NCBI GenBank assembly: GCA_021295675.1
Contig: JAGWBY010000003.1
Span: 34,650-41,357 of the forward strand
From: Candidatus Latescibacterota bacterium
GTDB lineage: Bacteria; Latescibacterota; UBA2968; UBA8231
Direction of reading: 5' to 3'
Length of the DNA: 6,708 nt
Shown here in pieces: positions 1-5,353 of this stretch. A model generated the notes under the pieces. The model ran no database searches, was not told where the DNA came from, and saw only the letters and a list, made by a program, of their open reading frames with translations. Positions within the stretch are counted from its first letter, which is position 1. Each line of letters begins with the position of its first letter. The translations under genes and the position numbers were made by a program.

Positions 1-1
1 G

Positions 2-1321
2 ACCCCCGAAGAGGTCAACGAGGATCGCCTCAAATTCGCCGGATCGCTCATCGACGAGGCCGACGTCGATCTGCAGAAGCTGGGCCTAGTACTCGACACG
101 CTCAAAATCCAGAATGTCACTGACGAGGTCGGCTATCTCGACGCTATCGGTCGCCGGAGCACCGCCTCGATCCTCAAAGAGGCGGAAGTTGCCGAGGCGG
201 AAAACCGCGCCGAATCACAGGAGAAATCCGCCGAGGCCCGCCGCCGGGGCGAAGTCGCCGACGCCGAGGCCCAAGTCCAGATCGTCGATGCGCAAAACTT
301 GCTCCGCGTCCGCAAGGCCGAGCTGGAAGGCGAGGGCTTGGCTGCTGAGAAGCGCGCCGCGCAAATTGCCCGCAAAGCCGAAGTCCAGGCCGAGCAGCAG
401 GTTGAGCAGGAGCGCCTAGCGCTGCAAAAGCGTCGGCTCGAAATCGAAGTCATTGAGCCGGCCCGCGCCGATCGCGACGCTGCCGAATTGCGCGCCAAGG
501 GCGAGGCGGCCAACATCCTCGAAAACGGCCTTGCCGAGATTGAGGTGCTCAAGCAGAAGAACGAGGTCTGGACCATCGCTGGCCCCAATGGCAAGGAACT
601 GTTGTTGATCCAGATGCTGCCGAACTTGGTCGAGCAAATCACCGCCATGGCCAAGGACATCAAAATTGACCACCTCGCCGTCGTCGATTCTGGCAACGGC
701 GGTCAGAGCGGTCTGCCGGCGGTCGTCAGCCAGATCGGGGCACTAGCCCCTGCACTCTTTGAGAGTATCAAGGCGACAACCGGCGTTGACTTGGCTTCGG
801 TTATCAACGACAAGGCCGACGGCCAACTCCCAGTGCTGTACTTGAGCGGGCTGATCGTTGGGGGGATCGCCGTCGGTGCTTCGCTGTTTGGCGGGGACGG
901 CGATGGCGTGGGCGACGGCCTGCGGGCGCTGGCCTTTTTGCGGCTGCGGCTGTTTTTCTTTTTTACCTTCTTCTTTGGTTTGGCCGGGATGTTAGGTAGC
1001 CTGCTTATGGGTCCAAGTGCTGCGTTGTTCACGGCGCTGGGTAGCGGTGCAGTCTGCGCCTTTGTGGGCGACTGGATGCTGAGCCGGTTGAGCGGATCAA
1101 GCGCCGATAGTTCGCTGGCGGGCGACGACTTGATCGGCCTTGAAGCCGAAGTCACCGTTCCCATCGCTACGGGCAGCACCGGCAAAATTTCCGCTACCGT
1201 CCAAGGCCGCACCATCGAACTGTTGGCGCGCCGGGCCGATGCTCAAGGCCCGCTCAACCCCGGCGATAAGGTTTTGGTGCTCGAAATCGACGATGGCGTC
1301 GCTGTCGTCGAGCCGAGCTAG
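2..1321 (+). CDS. Flotillin (SPFH/band 7) fused to a C-terminal NfeD-like membrane/OB module; N-terminus outside the window
   Basis: Frame 2 is open from the first base to a TAG at 1319-1321, giving 439 visible residues. Residues 26-50 (LGLVLDTLKIQNVTDEVGYL) are the classic flotillin segment at the end of the SPFH domain, so most of that domain lies upstream. Residues about 55-175 are the Ala/Glu/Arg-rich flotillin coiled coil. About 190-270 is the flotillin tail (GPNGKELLLIQMLPNLVEQ). From about residue 275 the protein changes character. Membrane segments lie at about 275-296, 313-336 (with an LFFFFTFFF run) and 337-359, followed by an OB-fold-like tail at 377-437 (DLIGLEAEVTVPI, then GDKVLVLEIDDGVAVVEP). 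That is the layout of short NfeD-type proteins. Flotillins organise membrane microdomains, and NfeD proteins are their usual operon partners. Finding the two fused, flotillin first, is unusual. A separate NfeD start is unlikely: the only candidate GTG, at 833, has no Shine-Dalgarno. Family call is strong; cellular role is inferred. Confidence 0.9.
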   Translation, partial: TPEEVNEDRLKFAGSLIDEADVDLQKLGLVLDTLKIQNVTDEVGYLDAIGRRSTASILKEAEVAEAENRAESQEKSAEARRRGEVADAEAQVQIVDAQNLLRVRKAELEGEGLAAEKRAAQIARKAEVQAEQQVEQERLALQKRRLEIEVIEPARADRDAAELRAKGEAANILENGLAEIEVLKQKNEVWTIAGPNGKELLLIQMLPNLVEQITAMAKDIKIDHLAVVDSGNGGQSGLPAVVSQIGALAPALFESIKATTGVDLASVINDKADGQLPVLYLSGLIVGGIAVGASLFGGDGDGVGDGLRALAFLRLRLFFFFTFFFGLAGMLGSLLMGPSAALFTALGSGAVCAFVGDWMLSRLSGSSADSSLAGDDLIGLEAEVTVPIATGSTGKISATVQGRTIELLARRADAQGPLNPGDKVLVLEIDDGVAVVEPS

Positions 1322-1322
1322 T

Positions 1323-2666
1323 CTACTTTACCCCTCCGAAGCGACAGACGATTTGGTAGAGCACCTGCGTTGCAAAGAGTAGCTCTTCCACGGGGGTGCG
1401 CTCGTCGTGGCCGTGGATCAGGGCCATTTCCTCCTCGCCCGGCTGCTGGCGATAGGGCATAAAGCCGTAGATCTGGGTTTCGGGGCGGCGCGGCACAATG
1501 TGTTTGGCGTCGGTGCCAGCCGGCATCAGATACGGGAGCACTGGCGCGTTTGGCTCGCGTTCCTGCATCACCTCGACGATCGTCTGAAAAAGTGGGGTAT
1601 CGGACGACGCTTCCAACGGCGGCGTGTATTGGTCGATTTCGATGGCGACCTCTTCGCCGACGAATGTGCGTAGCTCGGCCGCGAAACTCTCTGCCGTCTG
1701 CCCCGGCACTAAGCGCCCATCGATCCAAGCAGTCGCCTCCCCCGGAATTACGTTGATCTTGGAACCGGCCTGTACCATGGTCGCCGAGGCCGTGTTGTGC
1801 AGCACTGCGCCCAACTCGCGGCGCAAGGTGTTGCCGATGGGCAGGTCGCGCAGTGCGGCATCTGCGGTAACCGGATCGAGCACTTGCTGCCACAGGGTGG
1901 CCTCGGCGGCTGGACGGCGGCTGGCAATTCCCTCGACGAAGCGGCGCACGCTCGCGGATATGTGCGCGGGGAATACGGCTCCTTCCAAGCCGGCTAGTGC
2001 TCTGGACAGCTTGACGATTGCGCTGTCGCCGTGCGGCATGGAGCCGTGCCCGGGCGTGCCGCGAGCGATCAGGCGCAGTCGGCACAGTCCCTTCTGCCCG
2101 GTCTGGCAGGTGCAAAACCGCTGCTCGCCGACGGAAAAGTCGCTGCCGCCGCCTTCGGTGATGATCAAAGGCGCGTCCCACAGCTCTGGTCGATTGTCGA
2201 TGATCCACCCCGGCCCGTGGTTGCCTTTGCCGGCTTCCTCATCGGCAGTGGCGGCGAAGACGATGTCGCGGTTGAGTTGGACGCCTTCCCGTTGCAACAG
2301 CAGCAATACCATCAGATTCGCTGCGACCATGTTCTTCATATCCAACGCACCCCGTCCCCACACGCAGCCGTCGGCTAGTGCGCCGGAAAAGGGCGGATGA
2401 GTCCAGTGTTCCGGCTCGACGGCTACTACGTCGGTATGTCCCAATAGCATGAGCGGTGGCTCGTCGCCGCCGGACAGCCGCGCGAGGACATTGCCTCGCT
2501 CGGGCGCGGACTCGACGAAGAGGGGATCAAAGCCCTCCTGCCGCAGTATTCCTTCTAGATAGCGCGCGGCTTTGCTCTCGTTGCCCGGGGGGTTGGTGGT
2601 GTCGATGCGGATGAGGGCTTGCAAATAGCCGGTCACTTCAGCGCGTACAGCTTCCCAGTTGATCAC
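1323..2666 (-). CDS. M20-family zinc metallopeptidase/deacylase (ArgE/DapE/CPS1-like)
   Basis: This is an intact 447-residue protein. It starts at a GTG (2666) behind AAGGA at 2677-2673, six bases away. The two-zinc site of M20 enzymes is visible: H77 and D79 in LLGHTDVV, D109 in WGRGALDMKN, E143/E144 in ADEEAG (general base and bridging/ligand acid), E171 in TEGGG, and H418 in IHGHDERTPVEEL. The lid/dimerisation domain (about 185-305) carries GTPGHGSMPH with H207. The family hydrolyses amide bonds: peptides, N-acyl amino acids, acetylornithine or succinyl-diaminopimelate. WTHPPFSG and HGHDERTPVEEL resemble the carboxypeptidase S/PM20D1-type subgroup more than canonical DapE or ArgE, but the substrate cannot be read from sequence. 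No signal peptide is seen, so it is probably cytoplasmic. It converges on the flotillin gene with one base between stops and is divergent from hsp20. A weak sigma-54-like site lies 68 bases upstream of its start. Confidence 0.93.
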   Translation of the reverse strand: MINWEAVRAEVTGYLQALIRIDTTNPPGNESKAARYLEGILRQEGFDPLFVESAPERGNVLARLSGGDEPPLMLLGHTDVVAVEPEHWTHPPFSGALADGCVWGRGALDMKNMVAANLMVLLLLQREGVQLNRDIVFAATADEEAGKGNHGPGWIIDNRPELWDAPLIITEGGGSDFSVGEQRFCTCQTGQKGLCRLRLIARGTPGHGSMPHGDSAIVKLSRALAGLEGAVFPAHISASVRRFVEGIASRRPAAEATLWQQVLDPVTADAALRDLPIGNTLRRELGAVLHNTASATMVQAGSKINVIPGEATAWIDGRLVPGQTAESFAAELRTFVGEEVAIEIDQYTPPLEASSDTPLFQTIVEVMQEREPNAPVLPYLMPAGTDAKHIVPRRPETQIYGFMPYRQQPGEEEMALIHGHDERTPVEELLFATQVLYQIVCRFGGVK

Positions 2667-2744
2667 AATGGTTCCTTTCGATGGCTACGAACTAACGCTC
2701 ACAAGGGGTACTAGTGCAATAACGGCACGGACTTCGGCCAATTT

Positions 2745-2761
2745 CGCATGACGCCTGCCAA
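2745..2761 (-). promoter_or_regulatory. Possible weak sigma-54 (-24/-12) promoter toward the M20 peptidase
   Basis: On the minus strand the sequence TTGGCAGGCGTCATGCG places GG (2759-2758) and GC (2747-2746) exactly ten bases apart. It agrees with YTGGCACG-N4-TTGC at 10 of 12 positions, the mismatches being G for C in the -24 block and A for T in the -12 block. Predicted transcription would start near 2734, leaving about a 68-base leader before the GTG. It lies in the same intergenic region as the much better plus-strand site. The match could be chance in GC-rich DNA. Confidence 0.35.
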
Positions 2762-2859
2762 TTTTTCCAGGCCGTGCTGACAATACGGACAAAGCCGCTT
2801 TTGTGGCAAAAATTTCTCAACTCTATGTATAACAACGAGATATGTAAAAATTGAAAATG

Positions 2860-2876
2860 TTGGCACGGCTTTTGCA
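2860..2876 (+). promoter_or_regulatory. Sigma-54 (-24/-12) promoter of hsp20
   Basis: TTGGCACGGCTTTTGCA matches the sigma-54 consensus YTGGCACG-N4-TTGCW at every specified base. GG is at 2862-2863 and GC at 2874-2875, with the required ten-base gap. Transcription is predicted near 2887, giving a 46-base leader that contains the hsp20 Shine-Dalgarno. Sigma-54 promoters need an AAA+ enhancer-binding activator. I could not identify a convincing activator dyad upstream, but the AT-rich stretch 2810-2860 could allow DNA bending. E. coli ibpB, another small heat-shock gene, is known to have a sigma-54 promoter, so the pairing has precedent. Confidence 0.85.
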
Positions 2877-2918
2877 ATACAATGGGCGAAGGCCAGACGA
2901 ACCAACAACCACCTTAAC

Positions 2919-2924
2919 AAGGAG
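2919..2924 (+). promoter_or_regulatory. Shine-Dalgarno that fixes the hsp20 start at 2933
   Basis: AAGGAG sits eight bases before the ATG at 2933 and lies within the leader predicted from the sigma-54 promoter. It is the only good initiation signal for this gene. It matters because that ATG is not in the frame of the alpha-crystallin domain, while the in-frame extension upstream would have to begin at or before the promoter itself. Confidence 0.85.
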
Positions 2925-2932
2925 AAAAGATC

Positions 2933-3369
2933 ATGGCCATCAAGACTTTACTACCCAGCGCTCGCGTCAGCAATCGCCCGTGGCGCAGCCCTTTGGCGAG
3001 GACTCGCGCTTGCCCGTTTTGACTGGCAACGCGGCTTTCAGCCCGCGCATCGACGTCAAGGAAGACGACGCTTCCTTTGAAATCTCGGCTGAATTGCCGG
3101 GATTGGAGGAGAAGGACATCGAGATCACCGTCGACGAGGGAACTCTAGTGCTGCGGGGCGAAAAGAGCGCGGCTAGCGAAGAAAAGGAAGGCAAGTACTT
3201 CCGCCAGGAGCGCATCTACGGCCGCTTCGAGCGCGCCTTCCACCTGCCCGATGGCGTGCAGGACGACGCCATCGAAGCCAAGTTCAAAAACGGCGTCCTC
3301 ACCCTCCACCTGCCCAAGAAGGAGGAGGCGAAAAAGGTCGTCCGCCAGGTCGAAGTTAAGACCGGCTAG
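2933..3369 (+). CDS. Hsp20/alpha-crystallin small heat-shock protein, frame disrupted near its N-terminus
   Basis: The alpha-crystallin domain is clear in frame 1, from FSPRIDVKEDD through ISAELPGLEEKDIEITVDEG, LVLRGEK, YGRFERAFHLPDGV and the signature FKNGVLTLHLPK (about 3037-3336). It is an ATP-independent cytoplasmic holdase that binds unfolding proteins as an oligomer. The ATG at 2933 with its strong Shine-Dalgarno reads MAIKTLLPSARVSNRP in frame 2, a familiar Hsp20-type start, then hits a stop at about 3020. Adding one base near 2978-2981 joins it to VAQPFGEDSRLPV in frame 1 and gives about 145 residues, normal for the family. So the frame was either broken by a one-base loss or mis-sequenced. 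The N-terminal arm also seems short, lacking the usual LQREMNRLFDDF-type segment. Without correction, frame 1 has no good start: GTG at 2980 lacks a ribosome site. The gene is monocistronic, between the sigma-54 promoter and a terminator. Confidence 0.88.
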
Positions 3370-3386
3370 CCAGCCTTAGACGCGCG

Positions 3387-3424
3387 AAAGGGGAGGGGTA
3401 TAGCGCGCCCCCCTCCCCTTTTTT
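3387..3424 (+). terminator. Rho-independent terminator of hsp20
   Basis: AAAGGGGAGGGG (3387-3398) pairs perfectly with CCCCTCCCCTTT (3410-3421) around an 11-base loop, a 12-bp very GC-rich stem, followed by further T residues to 3424. It starts 18 bases after the hsp20 stop. The A residues of the 5' arm give a short T run on the other strand, so it may also partly terminate the convergent small membrane-protein gene. Confidence 0.92.
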
Positions 3425-3450
3425 GGTAATTATAGGAGAGCTTTGAACAA

Positions 3451-3783
3451 CTATGTATTCCGCGCATTCTGCAATCTGCCCATCCAAGCAAGTGCTACGA
3501 TGACGACCGGCCAAAATGTAGTATTGATTAAATCGTGTATGCTGGCCGTTATTGCTTTCAGACGAAAGTGACCGAGAGATATATAATCATATCTTAGATC
3601 GAGAATCTCCATCAAGGATGCTACAATTACGACGGGGATCAAGCATCGCGCTTCAATTGAACCTTTTTTCCAAAAGATTACAGCCAAGAAAAACACGATC
3701 AATCCTACGTGCATATGGATCGAGTCTTTTGAGAGTTCCAAGATAGAGACGATTAGTATCTTAGCTTCTTGATATTCGGACAT
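3451..3783 (-). CDS. Small three-segment membrane protein of unknown function
   Basis: The 110-residue product starts at ATG 3783; GGA lies close to the start, so the Shine-Dalgarno is weak. Predicted membrane segments are about 23-38 (HVGLIVFFLAVIFW), 47-63 (CLIPVVIVASLMEIL) and 85-101 (INTTFWPVVIVALAWM). Polar residues at the membrane edges look conserved rather than random: an HMHVG motif before segment 1, an acidic/basic ELLD-like turn (MEILDLRYD) after segment 2, and SIHDLINTTFWP before segment 3. This pattern resembles small unannotated inner-membrane proteins that I vaguely recall as VanZ-like, but I cannot assign a family. The gene and its flanks are visibly more AT-rich than neighbouring genes, which suggests recent acquisition or a different selective history. 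It is downstream of the SAF-domain gene on the same strand (123-base gap) and convergent with hsp20. Confidence 0.72.
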   Translation of the reverse strand: MSEYQEAKILIVSILELSKDSIHMHVGLIVFFLAVIFWKKGSIEARCLIPVVIVASLMEILDLRYDYISLGHFRLKAITASIHDLINTTFWPVVIVALAWMGRLQNARNT

Positions 3784-3906
3784 TTTCCAATCTTTGGTTA
3801 TGCGGTAAGAATTACTTCAAGTTTATCGAACATTTGCAGACCGGGGCTACAGTCTGCGGCGGCGTAACGCTGTCAAGAGTCCCAACTTCTTTAGGATTGG
3901 GAGTAG
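3784..3906. other. Intergenic stretch with a weak hairpin
   Basis: This 123-base gap separates the SAF-domain gene from the small membrane-protein gene. TCCCAA (3880-3885) and TTGGGA (3897-3902) form a six-base stem just after the SAF-gene stop, with no real T run, so it is at best a weak terminator on the minus strand. A perfect -35-like TTGACA lies on the minus strand at 3876-3871, but no credible -10 follows at the right distance. Confidence 0.4.
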
Positions 3907-5206
3907 TCAATCGCACATGGCGTCTTGTTCGCGCCGCAGTTGCAACGCGAGTGAATCCGGCAAATCGACCATGGCGTAGCCAATGGCGTCGCCTTGCCGC
4001 ACGTCTTGTTTGAGCACGGCCCCGCCCGACAGTCCTAACGGCAATAGTCCCTCTTGGCGCGCCACGGTTGCCTTTTCACTTTGTCCCAATACAGTGTAGC
4101 CGCCTCCGCCGTCGAGCGTTTCTCCGGCCTTGAGGTCTCGCTTGGCTACGGCGATTACATCGGCGGTGGGTACGGAGCGCGGAGCGCCGGTTGGCAGGCC
4201 GTAGAGCGCGACTTTGGCGATGGTGATTGGGGCTTCAACTGCCACTAAGTGATAGGGGCGGTAGAGGAGGAAGTTTTTGCCGTCGCCGCCCGGATACAGG
4301 TTGTAAGTGGCGAGGTCTTCGACCGTAAAGGGGTGTTCGCTGCGGACGACGACGAAGACGCCCATGCCTAGCGGATTGGCGAGCTGGGTCTTGCCGTCGG
4401 CGGCGACGCTGTTGGCTAGCTCGATGACTCCGCGCTGGCTCAGTAACCCGCCTTCTTCGACCAAGCTGAACTTTTGCGGGATGTCCGCCAAATTGCACGA
4501 CGGCTCGTGCATGCCTCTTATGTCGGGGGCTAGCCCGGCCATGTTGGCGATGGCCGTGGCCTCGACTTGGGCTTTGGTGCCGTCGCGGAAGGAGTTGTAC
4601 ATCTTCAAGCTGATCATCAAAGCCAAACCGCGCCGCGGTGTTGTCGGGTGTGCCTTGGGGATCGTCGGCAAAGAGGATGGTGCCGCGACCGGCCGCCACT
4701 ACCTCTAAGCCGAGGGACCACGCCCATTCGATTATGTTCATGGTCACTCCGGGCTGATCGCCATCGACGAGGGAGTACACCACGCCCGCGCTGTCGGCCT
4801 TGCGCTTGAGTAGGGAACCGATTGTTACGTCGGTTTCGACGTTGACCATCACGAGGTGGTTGTCGCTGGCGATTGCCGCGCTGGCCATGCTGGCTCCGAC
4901 CGAGGTCGAGCCGGTCGCTTCCACTACTACGTCCAGATTTTCGGCCTGAGCGACCAACAGCCCGTCTTCGACGGCGGTGAATTTCCCCGCGTGAATGGCT
5001 TCTGCCAATGTCTGCGGGCTATCCGCTGTTCCCACCGCAACGTCTCCGTACCCCGCTGTGTATGCGTAACGGGCGCGCGCTAGATCGATGTCGGCAATGG
5101 CCGAGACGACCATGCCCTGCATCTGGGCGATCTGCGCGACCAACCCGCCGCCGAATTTTCCCGCGCCGATGATGCCCTCGCGCTCGGCGAGCAATGCACT
5201 GAGCAT
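3907..5206 (-). pseudogene. Homoserine-dehydrogenase-like NAD(P) oxidoreductase with C-terminal SAF domain, frameshifted
   Basis: Two overlapping frames together make one protein of about 432 residues. The first runs from ATG 5206 (AGGAGG Shine-Dalgarno at 5217-5212) to about 4610. It holds the Rossmann part: GIIGAGKFGGGL, then VVVEATGS, MVNVETDVTIG, SLVDGDQPG and VVAAGRGT. The second, from about 4608 to the TGA at 3907, continues with KMYNSFRDGTKAQ, GMHEPS, GVIELANSVAADGKT, YRPYHLVAVEAPI, and an SAF domain (about 4173-3950, including VAKRDLKAGETLDGGGGYTV). This is the order of COG4091-type proteins, usually 430-460 residues, whose substrate is mostly unknown. The frame changes within about 4605-4625, and by comparison with recalled relatives about seven to eight codons are missing there. 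The N-terminus goes straight from LLAERE to GIIGAGKFG, lacking the usual eight or so residues that form most of beta-strand 1. Either the gene is decaying, or the sequence has errors. It is on the same strand as the dehydratase upstream and may share its sugar-acid pathway. Confidence 0.85.
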
Positions 5207-5236
5207 GTATTCCTCCTCGTGTTGGTTAGCAGAATA

Positions 5237-5336
5237 GGTCTGAGATGCTTCGACTCCGCTACGCTCCGCTCAGCATGACGCTGGGAAGCTGATCATCAGT
5301 ACTTGTCATGCTGAGCGAAGCGAAGCATCTCAGACC
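5237..5336. repeat. Head-to-head pair of REP-like palindromic elements forming a long hairpin
   Basis: GGTCTGAGATGCTTCG (5237-5252) is the exact reverse complement of CGAAGCATCTCAGACC (5321-5336). Inside them, CGCTCAGCATGAC (5267-5279) is the exact reverse complement of GTCATGCTGAGCG (5305-5317). The spacer between outer and inner arms is 14 bases on the left but only 3 on the right, so the two halves are length variants of one element, GTCATGCTGAGCG...CGAAGCATCTC, in inverted orientation around a 25-base centre. Closely similar GTCATNCTGAGCGAAGCGAAG elements are, as I recall, dispersed in intergenic DNA of many environmental bacteria. In the minus-strand transcript the hairpin starts 18 bases after the dehydratase stop and ends 31 bases before the SAF-gene start, so it may stabilise the upstream message or reduce read-through. 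Confidence 0.93.
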
Positions 5337-5353
5337 ACTCCGCTGTCGTGTAC

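Larger units (their letters stand above)
2667..2932. other. Divergent control region between the M20 peptidase and hsp20
   Basis: This 266-base region holds start signals for both flanking genes and no convincing gene of its own. It contains the strong plus-strand sigma-54 site, the weak minus-strand one about 100 bases away, and an AT-rich stretch at about 2810-2860. Short inverted matches such as GCACGG (2725-2730) with CCGTGC (2772-2777), and GCCAATTT repeated near 2737 and 2757, are present but too short to call as activator sites. Confidence 0.6.

Noticed and set aside
1407..2400. Long plus-strand frames across the M20 gene
   Set aside because: The minus-strand frame has the complete set of M20 metal-binding motifs; the plus-strand products are low-complexity shadows.
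2725..2790. Inverted GCACGG/CCGTGC and CCGT...ACGG matches as an activator-binding site
   Set aside because: Arms are only four to six bases with no extended symmetry, expected by chance in this GC-rich stretch.
2692..2920. Short minus-strand frames (61 and 69 codons) between the peptidase and hsp20
   Set aside because: They overlap the sigma-54 promoter and the hsp20 leader, show no family motif, and have no credible ribosome site.
2851..2932. In-frame upstream extension of Hsp20 beginning at TTG 2851
   Set aside because: It would start upstream of the predicted transcription start at 2887 and translate through the promoter; the sequence before SPVAQPFGED has no Hsp20 character.
3871..3906. 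TTGACA -35-like box on the minus strand upstream of the small membrane protein
   Set aside because: The hexamer is perfect but no TATAAT-like sequence follows at 16-18 bases, so a sigma-70 promoter is not supported.
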